Source: Eubacteriales bacterium (GTDB lineage: Bacteria > Bacillota > Clostridia > JANYKE01). From it: a DNA stretch of 5,236 bases. The notes beneath the pieces are model-generated. The model saw nothing but the letters and a program-made list of their open reading frames with translations. It was not told the DNA's origin and searched no databases. Location of the stretch: assembly GCA_025361685.1 (NCBI GenBank), contig JANYKE010000045.1, forward strand, positions 1 to 5,236. The letters run 5' to 3'. Position numbers and translations under genes: made by a program. Below, piece after piece: positions 5,202 through 5,236 of the stretch (the first letter of the stretch is position 1; every line of letters begins with the position of its first letter).

Positions 5202-5236
5202 TCTAAATCTATGCTGGGAAAGTTTTTTAGACCAAT

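Noticed and set aside
5192..5236. Possible tail of an upstream minus-strand gene ending at TAA 5194-5192 (reading PSIDLEKE at its end)
   Set aside because: Only 14 codons are visible, and a second minus-strand frame is also open across the same bases to a stop near 5183, so the frame cannot be chosen. Sequence beyond 5236 would settle it.

Overview
This AT-rich window looks like chromosomal core DNA of a low-G+C Gram-positive bacterium, most likely a member of the Clostridia (Bacillota). The evidence is strong purine-rich Shine-Dalgarno sequences, GTG and TTG starts, sigma-A type promoters, tRNAs with encoded CCA, a clostridial-style MurD with the NDSIASSP motif, and a membrane-anchored protein with a Ser/Pro/Thr linker and an SNADGLITWEW-type Ig-like C-terminus. 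I cannot name a genus. No transposon, CRISPR array or phage gene is visible.

Left end (1-750). A gene of unknown function on the minus strand (1-471) runs off the window. It encodes a single-span membrane-anchored protein and starts with GTG behind a good minus-strand promoter (532-560). Divergent from it is tRNA-Gln(CUG) (639-712), with its own extended -10 promoter (599-628) and an intrinsic terminator (717-748).

Middle (777-2966). An M20-family dipeptidase of the PepV/Sapep type (789-2168) has every expected metal and catalytic residue. It is followed 33 bp later on the same strand by an unrecognised two-TM, cell-surface-exposed protein (2202-2966). No terminator or promoter is seen between them, so they are probably one transcript.

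Right half (2974-5236). A perfect consensus promoter (TTGACA, 17 bp, TATAAT; 2974-3002) drives tRNA-Lys(CUU) (3026-3101). There is no terminator behind the tRNA, and a P-loop kinase of the cytidylate-kinase-like family (3185-3742) follows with a strong ribosome binding site and no promoter of its own that I can see. tRNA-Lys and the kinase therefore probably share a transcript. Convergent with it, 14 bp away, is murD (3757-5184, minus), the peptidoglycan-precursor D-Glu ligase, using a TTG start.

Functionally the window mixes translation supply (two tRNAs), dipeptide recycling, nucleotide phosphorylation and cell-wall synthesis. They do not form an obvious single pathway. I did not find a convincing new multi-gene system. 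The parts most worth a second look are the alternating GTCAA/TTGAC half-sites over the -35 of the tRNA-Lys promoter, the tRNA-Lys/kinase transcript, and the two unrecognised membrane proteins.
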